A DNA stretch of 64,000 bases, taken from contig NZ_LSJM01000305.1 in the NCBI RefSeq assembly GCF_001557215.1, positions 5,856-69,855 on the forward strand. Reading direction: 5' to 3'. The first letter of the stretch is position 1. Every line of letters begins with the position of its first letter. Positions 42,335-51,733 of the stretch are shown here, piece by piece. Below the pieces are notes generated by a model. That model did no database searches, was not told the DNA's origin, and saw only the letters and a list, made by a program, of their open reading frames with translations. This stretch comes from Sphingomonas sp. CCH9-E2 (GTDB taxonomy: Bacteria > Pseudomonadota > Alphaproteobacteria > Sphingomonadales > Sphingomonadaceae). A program made the position numbers and the translations under genes.

Positions 42335-44257
42335 TTACGCGGCCGTGCGAAGACTTGGGGCAGGAGCGGCGCTGTCGAGCCGGTCGAAGAATTCGCGGCG
42401 CCAGCTTTCGACGATGAACGGCTGCCACAGGATCCAGCCGAGCCCGGCCTCCCCCGCAACGGCACGATCGAGAATCTTGTCCCAATAGCCTGCCTGCCAA
42501 TAAGGCGACTGGCGGAAGCTCTGCGAGGCGAACAGGTCGCGGACCATGGTTTGCAGGCGCGGTGACTTGAACCACAGATCCTGCGGGGGGTTGAACCCCT
42601 GTTTGCGCCAGCGCGCGCGAATATCCTCGGGCAGGATGCCGCGCATCGCCTCGCGCAGCACGCGCTTGGTCTGCACCTCTCCCATCAGCAGGTGCGGCGG
42701 CAGCGACAGCGCGAAATCGGCAAGGCGGTGGTCGCAGAAGGGCAGGCGCACTTCGCGCGAATGCGCCATCGAATTGCGGTCGCCATAGCGCAGCAAGGTC
42801 GTCAGATATCCGCCGAAACTGTCCTCGGCCAGCGCGCTGGCGAGCGGATGGAATGCGTCCTGCCGCACGCGGTCGTTCTGCGCCATGATCTGCTGCGCCA
42901 CGCCCGGTTCGATCGCATAGAGCACGCTCGACCCCATGCCGAAACGGTTGGCGAGCAGGTGGCGCAGGCGGAAGGGCAGGCGGTCGCGCAGCGCGCGTGC
43001 CGGCGGGGTGAGCACGCCGGGATAGCGCGCCTCGATCTGCGGCATCTCTGCGTCGAGCCGCGCGCGGTCGCCGGTTTCGCGGAGGCTGTCGAGATAGAGC
43101 GCGAAATAGGTCTCATAGCCGCCGAGCAGCTCGTCCGACCCCTGACCGTCGAGCAGCACGGTGACGTTATGCTGCTTGGCGAGGTGGAACACGCACCATT
43201 GCGCGAACTGGCTCGACCCGCCGGTCGGCAGCTCATTGTGCCAGATGAAGTCGGGCAGGTCGTCGATCAGCCGGTCGACCGTCGGTTCGACCAGATGGCT
43301 CTTCACCCTGGTCGCGTCGATCACGACCTTGGCGAAGTGATACTCGTCCGCCGGGGTGCCGGGGAAATGGCCGGTGAAGGTGTTGTACTCGGCATCGTCA
43401 CCGACCAGCTGACGCGCGATGCACACGATCGCGCTGGAATCGAGCCCGCCCGACAGGCACGACCCCACCGGCACGTCGCTGCGCAGGCGGATGCGGACCG
43501 AATCGATCAGCAGCTCGCGGAATTCGGAGAAGACGTCGGCGTCCTTCATCGTGGCGCGGCCGGCGTCATAGCGCGGCGCGTAATAGCGCCAGATTTCGGG
43601 TTCGAGCCGCTGGAGGTCGAACGCGATCGCCTCACCCGGCAGCAATTGTTCGACCGCGTCGAACACCGTCTGGCGGTCGGCGTCGAGCCCCTTGCTCGGG
43701 TTCACCGCCGCGCGCAGCACGCGGAAATCGTCGTAACCGCGCCCGACGCCGGGCAGGGTCAGCAACGCCTTGTATTCCGATCCGAACGCGATGAAGCCGT
43801 CGCCGCGTGCGAACAATAGCGGCTTTTCGCCATAGCGGTCGCGCGCGCCGAACATGGTGCGCGCCTGACGGTCGAGGATCATGAAGGCGAACATGCCGTT
43901 CAGCCGGTCGACGACCTTGCGGCCCCAGACGCGATACCCCTCGATGATCACTTCGCTGTCGCTGTGCGAGGTGAAGCTGGCGCCGAGCGCGATCAGCTCC
44001 TGCCGCAGCTCGACATAATTGTAGATTTCGCCGTTGAAGATCAGGACGTAGCGACCGTCCGGCGAATGCATCGGCTGGTCGCCGGCATGGCTCAGGTCGA
44101 TGATCGACAGGCGGCGATGGCCGAACCACACGCCCGCCTCGGCATCGCTCCACTCGCCCGACCCGTCAGGGCCGCGATGCGCGATCAGGTCGAGCGCAGC
44201 GCGATACCGCTCGACTTCCAGCGGTCGTTTGCCGACCCAACCCAGAATTCCGCACAT
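42335..44257 (-). CDS. asnB: Glutamine-hydrolysing asparagine-synthetase-like amidotransferase 1
   Basis: The 640-aa protein starts MCGILGWVG; Cys2 is the glutaminase nucleophile. RGPDGSG and FNGEIYNY follow in the Ntn domain. The synthetase domain has the PP-loop SCLSGGLDSSAIVC, then DGQGSDELLGGYETYF and VRLPFCDHRLADFA. Canonical AsnB makes asparagine, but paralogues inside EPS and O-antigen loci (for example WbpS) amidate uronic acids. The position between FkbM genes supports a sugar role. Confidence 0.87.
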   Translation of the reverse strand: MCGILGWVGKRPLEVERYRAALDLIAHRGPDGSGEWSDAEAGVWFGHRRLSIIDLSHAGDQPMHSPDGRYVLIFNGEIYNYVELRQELIALGASFTSHSDSEVIIEGYRVWGRKVVDRLNGMFAFMILDRQARTMFGARDRYGEKPLLFARGDGFIAFGSEYKALLTLPGVGRGYDDFRVLRAAVNPSKGLDADRQTVFDAVEQLLPGEAIAFDLQRLEPEIWRYYAPRYDAGRATMKDADVFSEFRELLIDSVRIRLRSDVPVGSCLSGGLDSSAIVCIARQLVGDDAEYNTFTGHFPGTPADEYHFAKVVIDATRVKSHLVEPTVDRLIDDLPDFIWHNELPTGGSSQFAQWCVFHLAKQHNVTVLLDGQGSDELLGGYETYFALYLDSLRETGDRARLDAEMPQIEARYPGVLTPPARALRDRLPFRLRHLLANRFGMGSSVLYAIEPGVAQQIMAQNDRVRQDAFHPLASALAEDSFGGYLTTLLRYGDRNSMAHSREVRLPFCDHRLADFALSLPPHLLMGEVQTKRVLREAMRGILPEDIRARWRKQGFNPPQDLWFKSPRLQTMVRDLFASQSFRQSPYWQAGYWDKILDRAVAGEAGLGWILWQPFIVESWRREFFDRLDSAAPAPSLRTAA

Positions 44258-44286
44258 GCCTAGTTGATCCCCAATTCCGTTTCCGC

Positions 44287-45270
44287 TCAGCGCGCCGGAA
44301 GGCCGCCGAGCAGCGATCGGCCCAGCGGAACCAGATCGCGCACCCGTTGCCAGATCGCCGGCCCCGGCCCCTGCTTGGCCAGCGCTTGTGAAACGGCGAC
44401 CAAGTCCGCCTCCAGATTCATGCCGGTTTCCGCCATCAGCTCGCCCAGCGCCGAGCGATGGTGGTTCAGCATGGTTTCGGCCATGTCGATATAGCCAAGC
44501 GCCGCCGTCACCAGCACCAGCTTGGCCGCCATAACAGGGTCGGTTACCGACCTGAAGTCACGCACTGCGATGTAATCCGCCTGCGCAATCACCGGACGCG
44601 AGCAGGGGATCGCGGCCCGGCTGCTATAGGGGAAACCGGGACGCTGCCGGTTGCGCCAATGCTGAATGCCGATCAGGTCGATAACCAGAAATCCGGCATC
44701 GGCGAGCTGACGGCCAATGTCCCATGCCAGCGGCTGGTTCACGCGCTGCTCAAGAAACGACGTCTCGACCCGGATCGCCAGGCACGACCGCAGAAATGCC
44801 GCGCCGCCCGACAGGATGTCGCCTTCGGCCCCCTCCACGTCGATCTTCAGATAGTCGCACCCGGTGAGTGCGCCTTCGGCGGCGAGTCCGTCGAGCGAGC
44901 GGGTGTCAACCGGGATGCGCTGATCGATCTGGTGCTGGGCACTGGTGCCGAACCACGCGATCATTTCCTGATTGTGCGGCAGCAGCGATGCGCTCTCCGG
45001 CGACGGGGGGATGTGCAGCGTTGCCGGTCCGTCGAACCCGCCGACCGCGACCGGCAGGATCGTGCGGCTGCGCCAGGGTGCAGGATCGCGCCCGGCCAGC
45101 GCGGCGGCTTCGCCCGGCTCGGGTTCGAAGCCGATCATGTCGGTGGCCCAAGCGAGCGGAAGCATCGCGGAATCGACCCCGCCCCGCGCGCCGATATCGA
45201 TCGCGCTGAAACCAGTGCGCTCGCAAAAACGCGCCGAGCTCAATGATTTAAACAGGCTGACTTCACTCAT
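44287..45270 (-). CDS. FkbM-family methyltransferase (copy 3, divergent)
   Basis: The 327-aa protein has motif I AIDIGARGGVDSAMLP, which departs from the usual GGN.G; motif II MIGFEPEPGEAAAL; and YLKIDVEGAEGDILSGG. A long C-terminal extension (about 90 residues) beyond the usual fold contains TDPVMAAKLVLVTAALGYIDMAETM. The start at 45270 has GGAGG upstream and overlaps the Wzx stop by 8 nt. Catalytic competence is uncertain because of the degenerate motif I. Confidence 0.75.
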   Translation of the reverse strand: MSEVSLFKSLSSARFCERTGFSAIDIGARGGVDSAMLPLAWATDMIGFEPEPGEAAALAGRDPAPWRSRTILPVAVGGFDGPATLHIPPSPESASLLPHNQEMIAWFGTSAQHQIDQRIPVDTRSLDGLAAEGALTGCDYLKIDVEGAEGDILSGGAAFLRSCLAIRVETSFLEQRVNQPLAWDIGRQLADAGFLVIDLIGIQHWRNRQRPGFPYSSRAAIPCSRPVIAQADYIAVRDFRSVTDPVMAAKLVLVTAALGYIDMAETMLNHHRSALGELMAETGMNLEADLVAVSQALAKQGPGPAIWQRVRDLVPLGRSLLGGLPAR

Positions 45271-46624
45271 CGGGCCTAGATCCTCCCGGTTGCGGGTGCG
45301 CCGTGCTGCGTTCCGTCCAGCGCAGCGCAGCAATGACGAGCGCGGTTACCATCCAACCGCCCAGTTGGATATAGGCAAGGGCCTCACCCGTGATGGCATT
45401 GCCGGCCCATAATGTCCCGCCGATGACGATCGCGGCATAGGGCACGAATATCATCAACTGCGTCCACATATGGCCGCGCGCGACGAGCAGCTGTTGCTGC
45501 ACATTGCAATAGACGGTCGGGATGACGGCAATGACGACGAGCGCGAACATGTAGCGATGATCGCGGAATTCGGGACCGTACAGGCCGAGGATCAGGCCGG
45601 AGGCGGCAATCGTGATCGCGCTGAAGACCGTCGCCAGCGCGAGGTTGAGCAGCAGATTGTAGCGCTGAAGCCGCTCCGTGTCGTGCGCGCGGCCCGCGCC
45701 GATCGACGCGCCGAGCATGGGCAACACCGCCGAGGCGAGCGCGGTCAGAACCATCAGCACCGGCAGCCGCCATTGCGCCCCCGTGTTGATCACGGCGAGG
45801 TCGGTAAAGCCGCTCGGCACGCGCGACAGCGCGTAGTTGCCGATCCAGGCCGCCACCCCCTGCACCACCGCCAATAATCCGCTCGGCAGTGAAAAGCTGA
45901 GCAGCAGATCAGCGTGCGCAAACGCGCCGCGCAGCGATATGCCGGTGCGCAGTGCCCGCCGGTGGCTCCGCGCGGGGATCGCGACGGCGAGCAGGCGCAG
46001 AAGGTTGGCCGCCGCGACTGCTGCCATCACATAGTTCAGACTGGGCGCGAACAGCGCGACGGGAACGAGCAGCATGAAGGCTGCCGCAGCGGTCCAGGAC
46101 CGGGCAAGCGCCAGTACGCGAAATTCCTGCTTCGCCTGCAGCAGCGCGTCGCTCAGCCCCGCCTGGACCGAGGTGAGCAGGATGATCCCGCTGAAGATCA
46201 CCGCCCAGCCATGCTGGCTCTCCCCGAGCAGCCAGCTGGACAGGCCCGCCGGCCAGACCAGGCAGAGCGCGAGAAAGGCGAGGGTCAGGCCCCAGGTCAG
46301 CCGGTCGGCGAGCAGCATCACCGCGCCGGCGCGCTCGGGATCGCGCTCCGAGAAACGCGAGACGATCGAGATGACCGAATAGGGCAGCTGCAGCGAGGCG
46401 ATCGGGGAGGCGAGCGCGATGGTGCTGAGCAGCAGCCCGTAGCGGCCATAATCGTCGACGCCGATCGCGCGGGCGATCAGGATCGTCTGGACCAACGCCG
46501 CCACGCGCTCGACCATCGACGATCCGAAGATCCAGCCCGCACCGCGCAGCCAGGTTGCGATCGGGCTTGCCCCGAGCAGATAGGAAGGCGTGAGCCGCGC
46601 GCGCAGCCACGCGATACGGCTCAT
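45263..46624 (-). CDS. wzx: Oligosaccharide flippase (Wzx, MOP superfamily)
   Basis: The 453-aa protein has 12-14 hydrophobic segments with the flippase-type opening AGWIFGSSMVERVAALVQTILIARAIGVDDYGRYGLL and inter-helix LLLNLALATVFSAITIAASGLILG. It moves lipid-linked repeat units across the inner membrane. It overlaps both neighbours: a 4-nt ATGA overlap with the upstream glycosyltransferase, and 8 nt with the downstream FkbM gene. Confidence 0.88.
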   Translation of the reverse strand: MSRIAWLRARLTPSYLLGASPIATWLRGAGWIFGSSMVERVAALVQTILIARAIGVDDYGRYGLLLSTIALASPIASLQLPYSVISIVSRFSERDPERAGAVMLLADRLTWGLTLAFLALCLVWPAGLSSWLLGESQHGWAVIFSGIILLTSVQAGLSDALLQAKQEFRVLALARSWTAAAAFMLLVPVALFAPSLNYVMAAVAAANLLRLLAVAIPARSHRRALRTGISLRGAFAHADLLLSFSLPSGLLAVVQGVAAWIGNYALSRVPSGFTDLAVINTGAQWRLPVLMVLTALASAVLPMLGASIGAGRAHDTERLQRYNLLLNLALATVFSAITIAASGLILGLYGPEFRDHRYMFALVVIAVIPTVYCNVQQQLLVARGHMWTQLMIFVPYAAIVIGGTLWAGNAITGEALAYIQLGGWMVTALVIAALRWTERSTAHPQPGGSRPDE

Positions 46625-47694
46625 GCGTCGCTCCGCACGACGCCGCGTGCGCGCAGATGCGCCGCGAGCTCCGCTGCGCGCGCGTCGAGACTGTAGGCGG
46701 GCACGCAGCGCGCGTGACCCGCCAGCGCAATCCGGCGACGGGCGTCGTCATGTTCCAGATAATGGCCGATCCGCTCGCACAGCGACGCGGCGTCGGCGAA
46801 TACGTCGATCTCTTCGCCCGGGACGAACAGCGACCGCACCTCGTCATTGTCGATGTGCAGCATGAAGCCGCCGGACGCGGGAATTTCGAAGGTGCGGGTG
46901 GAAGTCACGTCCTGCCACCCGTCGGGCGGGACCGGGCCGTGGTGCATCGCGACGTTGATGCGGCTTTCCTCGATCGCGCGGGCGAAATAGTCGCCGACCA
47001 GGGGATAGCCGAGTACATGGCGCTCGAGCGCGGTCCCCTGTGCCGGGCCGGTCCAGCCATTGCCGATCACCGCGATGCTGCGGTCGGGAAACGCTTGCGC
47101 AACGGCGAGCATATAGTCGAACTTGTAGGGCGAGAAATTGCCGATGTGCGAAATATCCCAGCGATAGGGGACTTCGCCGTGATGCCGCCGGGCATGCACG
47201 TGTGGCGCATAGCCGTGGTGGACGAAGCCGGTCCGTTCCGGGCCATAGGTTTCGCGCAGATGGTCGAGATGATAGCTCTTGGTCGTCACGATCTGGTCGT
47301 AGCGGGCATAGGCCTCGGGCGACGAGCCGTCGTGATTATAGGCGACATCGGGGTAGAAATTGACCGTCCGCACCCCGCGCGCCTGAAGCGCCGCGAGCGT
47401 GTCGGCGGTGATGTAGCTGCCCTTGACCGTGACCAGCACCTCCGCATCGATCCGCGCGGCGTGGTCGAGGATCTCGCGGTTATAGGCGGCGATGCCATGG
47501 CCGGTGAGCAGGCGGTTGGCGATGCGGTGGATCAGCCCGTGCGCGCGGCCGAGATAGGATCCCAGATCGACCTCGGCGACATCCCAGCCCTGCCCGCGCA
47601 GCCCCTGCGCCAGCGCGCGGCCGGTCGAGCCGTGCCAGAATTCCGTCGCCATGACGGCGCGGATCGGGCGGCGGGGATCAGCGGCGGACTGCAT
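46621..47694 (-). CDS. Glycosyltransferase, CgeB / Glyco_trans_1_2 type
   Basis: The protein is about 357 aa. The N-terminal half reads RAVMATEFWHGSTGRALAQGLRGQGWDV. The C-terminal part has ISHIGNFSPYKFDYMLAVAQAFPDR, STRTFEIPASGGFMLHIDNDEVRSLF and CERIGHYLEHDDARRRIALAGHAR, which is the signature of CgeB/PF13524 transferases. Start and stop overlap the neighbouring genes. A second Met at the start gives two nearly equal starts. Confidence 0.83.
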   Translation of the reverse strand: MQSAADPRRPIRAVMATEFWHGSTGRALAQGLRGQGWDVAEVDLGSYLGRAHGLIHRIANRLLTGHGIAAYNREILDHAARIDAEVLVTVKGSYITADTLAALQARGVRTVNFYPDVAYNHDGSSPEAYARYDQIVTTKSYHLDHLRETYGPERTGFVHHGYAPHVHARRHHGEVPYRWDISHIGNFSPYKFDYMLAVAQAFPDRSIAVIGNGWTGPAQGTALERHVLGYPLVGDYFARAIEESRINVAMHHGPVPPDGWQDVTSTRTFEIPASGGFMLHIDNDEVRSLFVPGEEIDVFADAASLCERIGHYLEHDDARRRIALAGHARCVPAYSLDARAAELAAHLRARGVVRSDA

Positions 47695-48859
47695 CAAGCG
47701 CGGCCATCACGCCGCCCACGCTGCGGCGCATGTCGAGTTCGTCGAAAATCTCGAGCGAGCGCTGCGCCATCGTCGCGCGCTTGTCCGGATCGGCGGCGAG
47801 GATCGCCAGCGCCTCGGCCAGCGCCGCAGTGTCACCGCACGGATAGACGATGACATTCTCGCCTTCGCGCGCAATGTCGGTCGGCCCGACCGCGCCGATC
47901 CGGTCGCTATAGATCATCGGCAGGCCCATGCATGCGCCCTCCGACGTGATCAGCGGGTGCGGGTCGGCCTGCGAGGGGTGCACCAGCACATCGGCGGCGG
48001 CATAGAGCGCGGGCAGGCGGTCGACATTGACGAAGCCGGCGAAGCGCGCGGGCAGGCTTTCGGCGGCGGCGCGCGTCTTCAGCTCCTCGAACAGCTCGCC
48101 ATTGCCCGCGAACAGCGCGCCGATGCCGTGGCCGGGATGGAAGCGGGCGAGCGCGTCGATCAGGTCCTGCGGCCGCTTGCGCGCTGACAATTTGCCGACG
48201 AACAGCGCCAGCATCTCGTCTTCGGGAATGCCGAATTCGGCGCGCACCTGCGCCCGCAGCGCGGCGCGGTTGGCGCGGGCGGCGCGGTACGTCTCTTCGT
48301 CGATCGTGAAGGGTGATCGGAAGATGCGGTCGGCTGGGGCACCGAAATGCCGGTAATAGTCCTCGTTGCGGTCGCCGACCGAGAGGAAGGCGGAGATGCG
48401 CGAGTAGACAAGGCGCACCAGCAGCGCCTTGACCGCCTGTTTTAGCCCGCCGCGCTCCTGCAGCAATTCGCTGTCGGAGATGATCATCGCCGGCACGCGG
48501 TTGCGTCCGCACCACCAGAGCGCGCGGCGGACATTGGCCTGATTATAGCCGTAGAGCAGCACCGCGTCGGGCCGGAACGCGGCGAGCCGCTCGGCAACCT
48601 TTGGGCTGCTCGGCCAACTCGGGCTCGGCTGCTGGCCCGGGCGAGCGTCTTCGAGGAATTCGTGCGAGTAGCCGCCGAGCATTTCCATGTTCCAGGAAAT
48701 CTCGGCGTTCATCTCTTCGTCGAAATAGGCCTGAACCCCGACCGGCGCGCCGAAGATCAGATGCACGTCGAGATCGTCGCGCGCGGCGAGCGCGCGGTAG
48801 AAGGGGACGAAATGCTGGATCGGGTGGGTGACCACGATCGCCAGCCGCGCCTTAGCCAT
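47678..48859 (-). CDS. Glycosyltransferase family 4
   Basis: The 393-aa GT-B enzyme begins RLAIVVTHPIQHFVPFYRALAARDDLDVHLIFG, a start seen in many EPS GT4 enzymes. The C-terminal half has ALFVGKLSARKRPQDLIDALARF, FAGFVNVDRLPALYAAADVLVHPSQADPHPLI and EGACMGLPMIYSD. The retaining mechanism is typical of the family; donor and linkage are unknown. It overlaps an FkbM gene on one side and the CgeB-like gene on the other. Confidence 0.87.
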   Translation of the reverse strand: MAKARLAIVVTHPIQHFVPFYRALAARDDLDVHLIFGAPVGVQAYFDEEMNAEISWNMEMLGGYSHEFLEDARPGQQPSPSWPSSPKVAERLAAFRPDAVLLYGYNQANVRRALWWCGRNRVPAMIISDSELLQERGGLKQAVKALLVRLVYSRISAFLSVGDRNEDYYRHFGAPADRIFRSPFTIDEETYRAARANRAALRAQVRAEFGIPEDEMLALFVGKLSARKRPQDLIDALARFHPGHGIGALFAGNGELFEELKTRAAAESLPARFAGFVNVDRLPALYAAADVLVHPSQADPHPLITSEGACMGLPMIYSDRIGAVGPTDIAREGENVIVYPCGDTAALAEALAILAADPDKRATMAQRSLEIFDELDMRRSVGGVMAALDAVRR

Positions 48860-49625
48860 TGGCTGTCACCGGTTGCAACGCGACGACCGGGCCGTGGCTG
48901 TCGAGCAGGCGGAAACGGCCGCTGTCGAGCAGGGTCGCGACCAGTTGCTGGTGCGTGCCATGCTCACGGCTGTCATGGGTTTCCATGATGATGATGCGCG
49001 CGCGGGCAAGCGCGTCGAGGTCGTGGCGCAATATCTGCCACTCCACCCCCTCGATATCGCTGATCAACGCGAAATCCGTGATGCCATGTTCGTCGAGCAG
49101 GCCCGACAGGGTGCGCGCGGGGACCTGCACCGTCTGAAGGTCCGGCGCTTCGCTGGCGATGCGGCCCGACACCGAGCTTTCGCCCATCGCGAACGCGACG
49201 GTGTCGCCGCCGCCATAGCTGATCGCGACTTCGGCGACGGTCGTGTTGGTCTCGCAGCCGTTAAGCGCGAGGTTGCGGCGCAGCGAGCGGGCGAGGCGCG
49301 GATCGGCCTCGACGATCACCATGCGCCGCTCGGGCGCGATCGCGCGGCGGGTGGTGCAGCTGATCACGCCGAGGCTGCCGCCCAGCTCGACCACGTCCAC
49401 ATCGCGCGGCAAATGCCGCTGGACGAAGCGATATTCGCCGCTCTCATAGCCGCCGAGCAGCAATGCCGCCTTGATCTCCGGCGTTACCACGGGGTCGCTG
49501 GTGTCGATGGTCAGCCCGCGATGCGGGATGCGGTCGCGCAGCAGCTTGGCGGCGATCACGCCGGTCGTGCGGTTGGCAAGGATCGGGCCGACGATGCGGT
49601 TGATGCGGGTGCGAAGGCTGGTCAT
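48852..49625 (-). CDS. FkbM-family methyltransferase (copy 4, divergent motif I)
   Basis: The 257-aa protein has motif I VVELGGSLGVISCTTRRA, motif II MVIVEADPRLARSLRRNL and ALISDIEGVEWQIL in place of the usual KIDVEG. The substitution of the Lys-Ile pair and of GGN with GGS may alter activity. The ATG at 49625 overlaps the stop of the next FkbM gene by 4 nt, so the two are a coupled tandem pair. Confidence 0.77.
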   Translation of the reverse strand: MTSLRTRINRIVGPILANRTTGVIAAKLLRDRIPHRGLTIDTSDPVVTPEIKAALLLGGYESGEYRFVQRHLPRDVDVVELGGSLGVISCTTRRAIAPERRMVIVEADPRLARSLRRNLALNGCETNTTVAEVAISYGGGDTVAFAMGESSVSGRIASEAPDLQTVQVPARTLSGLLDEHGITDFALISDIEGVEWQILRHDLDALARARIIIMETHDSREHGTHQQLVATLLDSGRFRLLDSHGPVVALQPVTANG

Positions 49626-50503
49626 GCGGGCTCCGGCACGATCACATAATCGCCGCCCATCAGCGCGTCGGGCGCGACCTCGTGCAGCGCAATGCCATGG
49701 GTTGCGCCGTGGCGGACCCCGGCGATGCGGTAGAAGCGGGAGCGCTCGGGCACGAGGGCGACGATCTGCGCAGCTTCGTCGGGAGCAATGCGAGCGCCAC
49801 CGCCGAGTTCGATCCACAGCACCGGGCGGTCGCGGCGGATGGTTTCCTGCAAGCCCTGCAGCACCGAAATCTCGAAGCCTTGCACGTCGCACTTGATCGC
49901 ATCGACCGGACCGACGTTCAACCGGGCGAGCAGCGCGTCGCCCTGTTCGACCTGCACCGTTGCGACGGCTTCGAGCGGGGCGTCATATTGGTCGGTGGTG
50001 ACGAGCGTGCCGAGGCCGCCATTGTCGCCGGCGGGCGAGTAGAGCTGGAAGCTGCCCGGCTCCGCGCCGAGGCCGAGCTGGTGCGGGGTGACGTTGGTAG
50101 CGTTGTTGAGCGCGAGGTTGCGCTGGAGCCGGCCGAAGACCAGCGGGTTCGGTTCGAAGCTGTGGACCTGGCCAAAGGCGCGCGAAAACTGCAGCGCATG
50201 GGTGCCGACATTGCCACCGATGTCGAGGATCGTGCGGCGACGGTTGGCGGGGATGCGCGAGAGGAAGGCGGCGATCTCGTCGCGCTCATAGCCCCCGAAC
50301 AGATAGGCCTGTCGCTCGACAAAGGAGTTGAGTTCGCCCTCGACCCATACCCCGTCATTGGCGACGCGGAAGCTGCCCGTGGGGCCGGCCAGGCGGTTGG
50401 CCAGCGATCCCCAGCCGCGCAGATGGCGCAGGCCGCGCAGCGCACGCACGGCGCGTGCGGCAGCGCCCGGGTGCAGCTCGCCCTGGGGTGTCGTTCCGGT
50501 CAA
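49622..50503 (-). CDS. FkbM-family methyltransferase (copy 5)
   Basis: The protein is about 293 aa. Motif I is TILDIGGNVGTHALQFSRAF, motif II is VHSFEPNPLVFGRLQRNLALN and the metal-associated motif is AIKCDVQGFEISVLQGL. A TTG at 50503, preceded by GGGGGACC, is the likely start, because an ATG at 50572 gives an Arg-rich, low-quality N-terminus. It ends coupled to copy 4. Confidence 0.82.
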   Translation of the reverse strand: MTGTTPQGELHPGAAARAVRALRGLRHLRGWGSLANRLAGPTGSFRVANDGVWVEGELNSFVERQAYLFGGYERDEIAAFLSRIPANRRRTILDIGGNVGTHALQFSRAFGQVHSFEPNPLVFGRLQRNLALNNATNVTPHQLGLGAEPGSFQLYSPAGDNGGLGTLVTTDQYDAPLEAVATVQVEQGDALLARLNVGPVDAIKCDVQGFEISVLQGLQETIRRDRPVLWIELGGGARIAPDEAAQIVALVPERSRFYRIAGVRHGATHGIALHEVAPDALMGGDYVIVPEPA

Positions 50504-50575
50504 TGCTGGTCCCCCTGACCTTCGGCACGGGCGTGCGGAAGCTCGCGCGGCGGATTGCAGACAGGTGCGCAAAGG

Positions 50576-51733
50576 TCAAGCGTCACTGGCGGCAAGCTCC
50601 TGGAACAGCGCGGTCATCTCGGCCGCAGCCTCATTCCCGGCGAGGAAGGCTTCGGCGCGCGCGCGGGCACCGTGCCGCCACGCTGCCAGCTCCCCGGCGG
50701 GCAGTTGCGCCAGCGTATCGATCGCCCCGGCCATCGCCGCGCGGTCGGCAAGTGGCAGGTCGAACCCGGCCTGATCGGCGGCAAGGTTGCGCCACGGCGT
50801 TTCGGTGCCGATCAGCACGGGCGTACCCGAGCACAGCGATTCAAAAATCGCGTGGCCGAAATTCTCGCTGCGCGACGGCATGAACATCAGGTCCTGCCCG
50901 GCCATCGCCTCGGCGACCTCGGCATTGGTGAGCTCGCCGCGATGTTCGGCCGTGACATGCGGCGGCAGCGCGGCGATCAGGTCGCGGCAGCGTGTCCAAT
51001 GCGCGGGATCGCTGATCGGGCCATAGATTGAATAGGAGACCGGCGACCGCACCTGCGCGAGCGTTTCGAGCGCGACGTCGAGGCCCTTGACCGGCGAGAT
51101 GCGCCCGAGAAACGCGGCGCGGAACGGCTCGCCCTCACCGCGCGGGCGGTGTGTCGGAAGCGGGAAGGCCGGGCGGGCATTGCCGATCAGTTCGATGCGA
51201 TGCGCGGGGAAGGCGGCGCGGACATCGGCACGCTCCGCCTCGCTGGTGACGTGGAAGGTCACGCCCCGCATCAGCCCGGCGAGGGTAACGAGCTGGCGAT
51301 AGGCCGCCTTGCGCCCGCCTTTTAGCCCCAGCGCGCCGCCCGAAAACTCGCCGCGTGGCGACAGGATGACGCGCGCGCGCGATGTGCGGCCCAGGCGGCG
51401 CGCGATCAGCGCGGGGATGGTGAACTCGCGGTCGAAAAAGCCGTTGAGCAGCAATATGTCGTGCGGCGTTTCGCGCAGCAGCCTGGCCAGGCCCTGCGCC
51501 CCGGCGCGGCCGACGGGGAGGTAATGGGCTTTCGCATAGCCCAGATCGTGCCAGCGCCCGGCCTCCACCAAAGGCTCCGCCGCGCCGAACGCACGATCAC
51601 GTGCGACGATGCGGAAATCGAAGCGGTCTGCCAAAGTCTCGCACAGCGCCTTGATGCTGAGGTTCGGCCCCGTAGCCTCATGCCCCGGCCAGAAGGCGCC
51701 GATCAGGATCAGGATCGTCGGACGCGCACTCAT
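50576..51733 (-). CDS. Glycosyltransferase family 4
   Basis: The 385-aa GT-B enzyme has N-terminal ILILIGAFWPGHEATGPNLSIKAL and C-terminal AFLGRISPVKGLDVALETLAQV, then SRSENFGHAIFESLCSGTPVLIGTETPW with the catalytic-domain Glu. The ATG at 51733 gives a 4-nt overlap (ATGA) with the GT2 stop. The linkage is unknown. Confidence 0.88.
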   Translation of the reverse strand: MSARPTILILIGAFWPGHEATGPNLSIKALCETLADRFDFRIVARDRAFGAAEPLVEAGRWHDLGYAKAHYLPVGRAGAQGLARLLRETPHDILLLNGFFDREFTIPALIARRLGRTSRARVILSPRGEFSGGALGLKGGRKAAYRQLVTLAGLMRGVTFHVTSEAERADVRAAFPAHRIELIGNARPAFPLPTHRPRGEGEPFRAAFLGRISPVKGLDVALETLAQVRSPVSYSIYGPISDPAHWTRCRDLIAALPPHVTAEHRGELTNAEVAEAMAGQDLMFMPSRSENFGHAIFESLCSGTPVLIGTETPWRNLAADQAGFDLPLADRAAMAGAIDTLAQLPAGELAAWRHGARARAEAFLAGNEAAAEMTALFQELAASDA

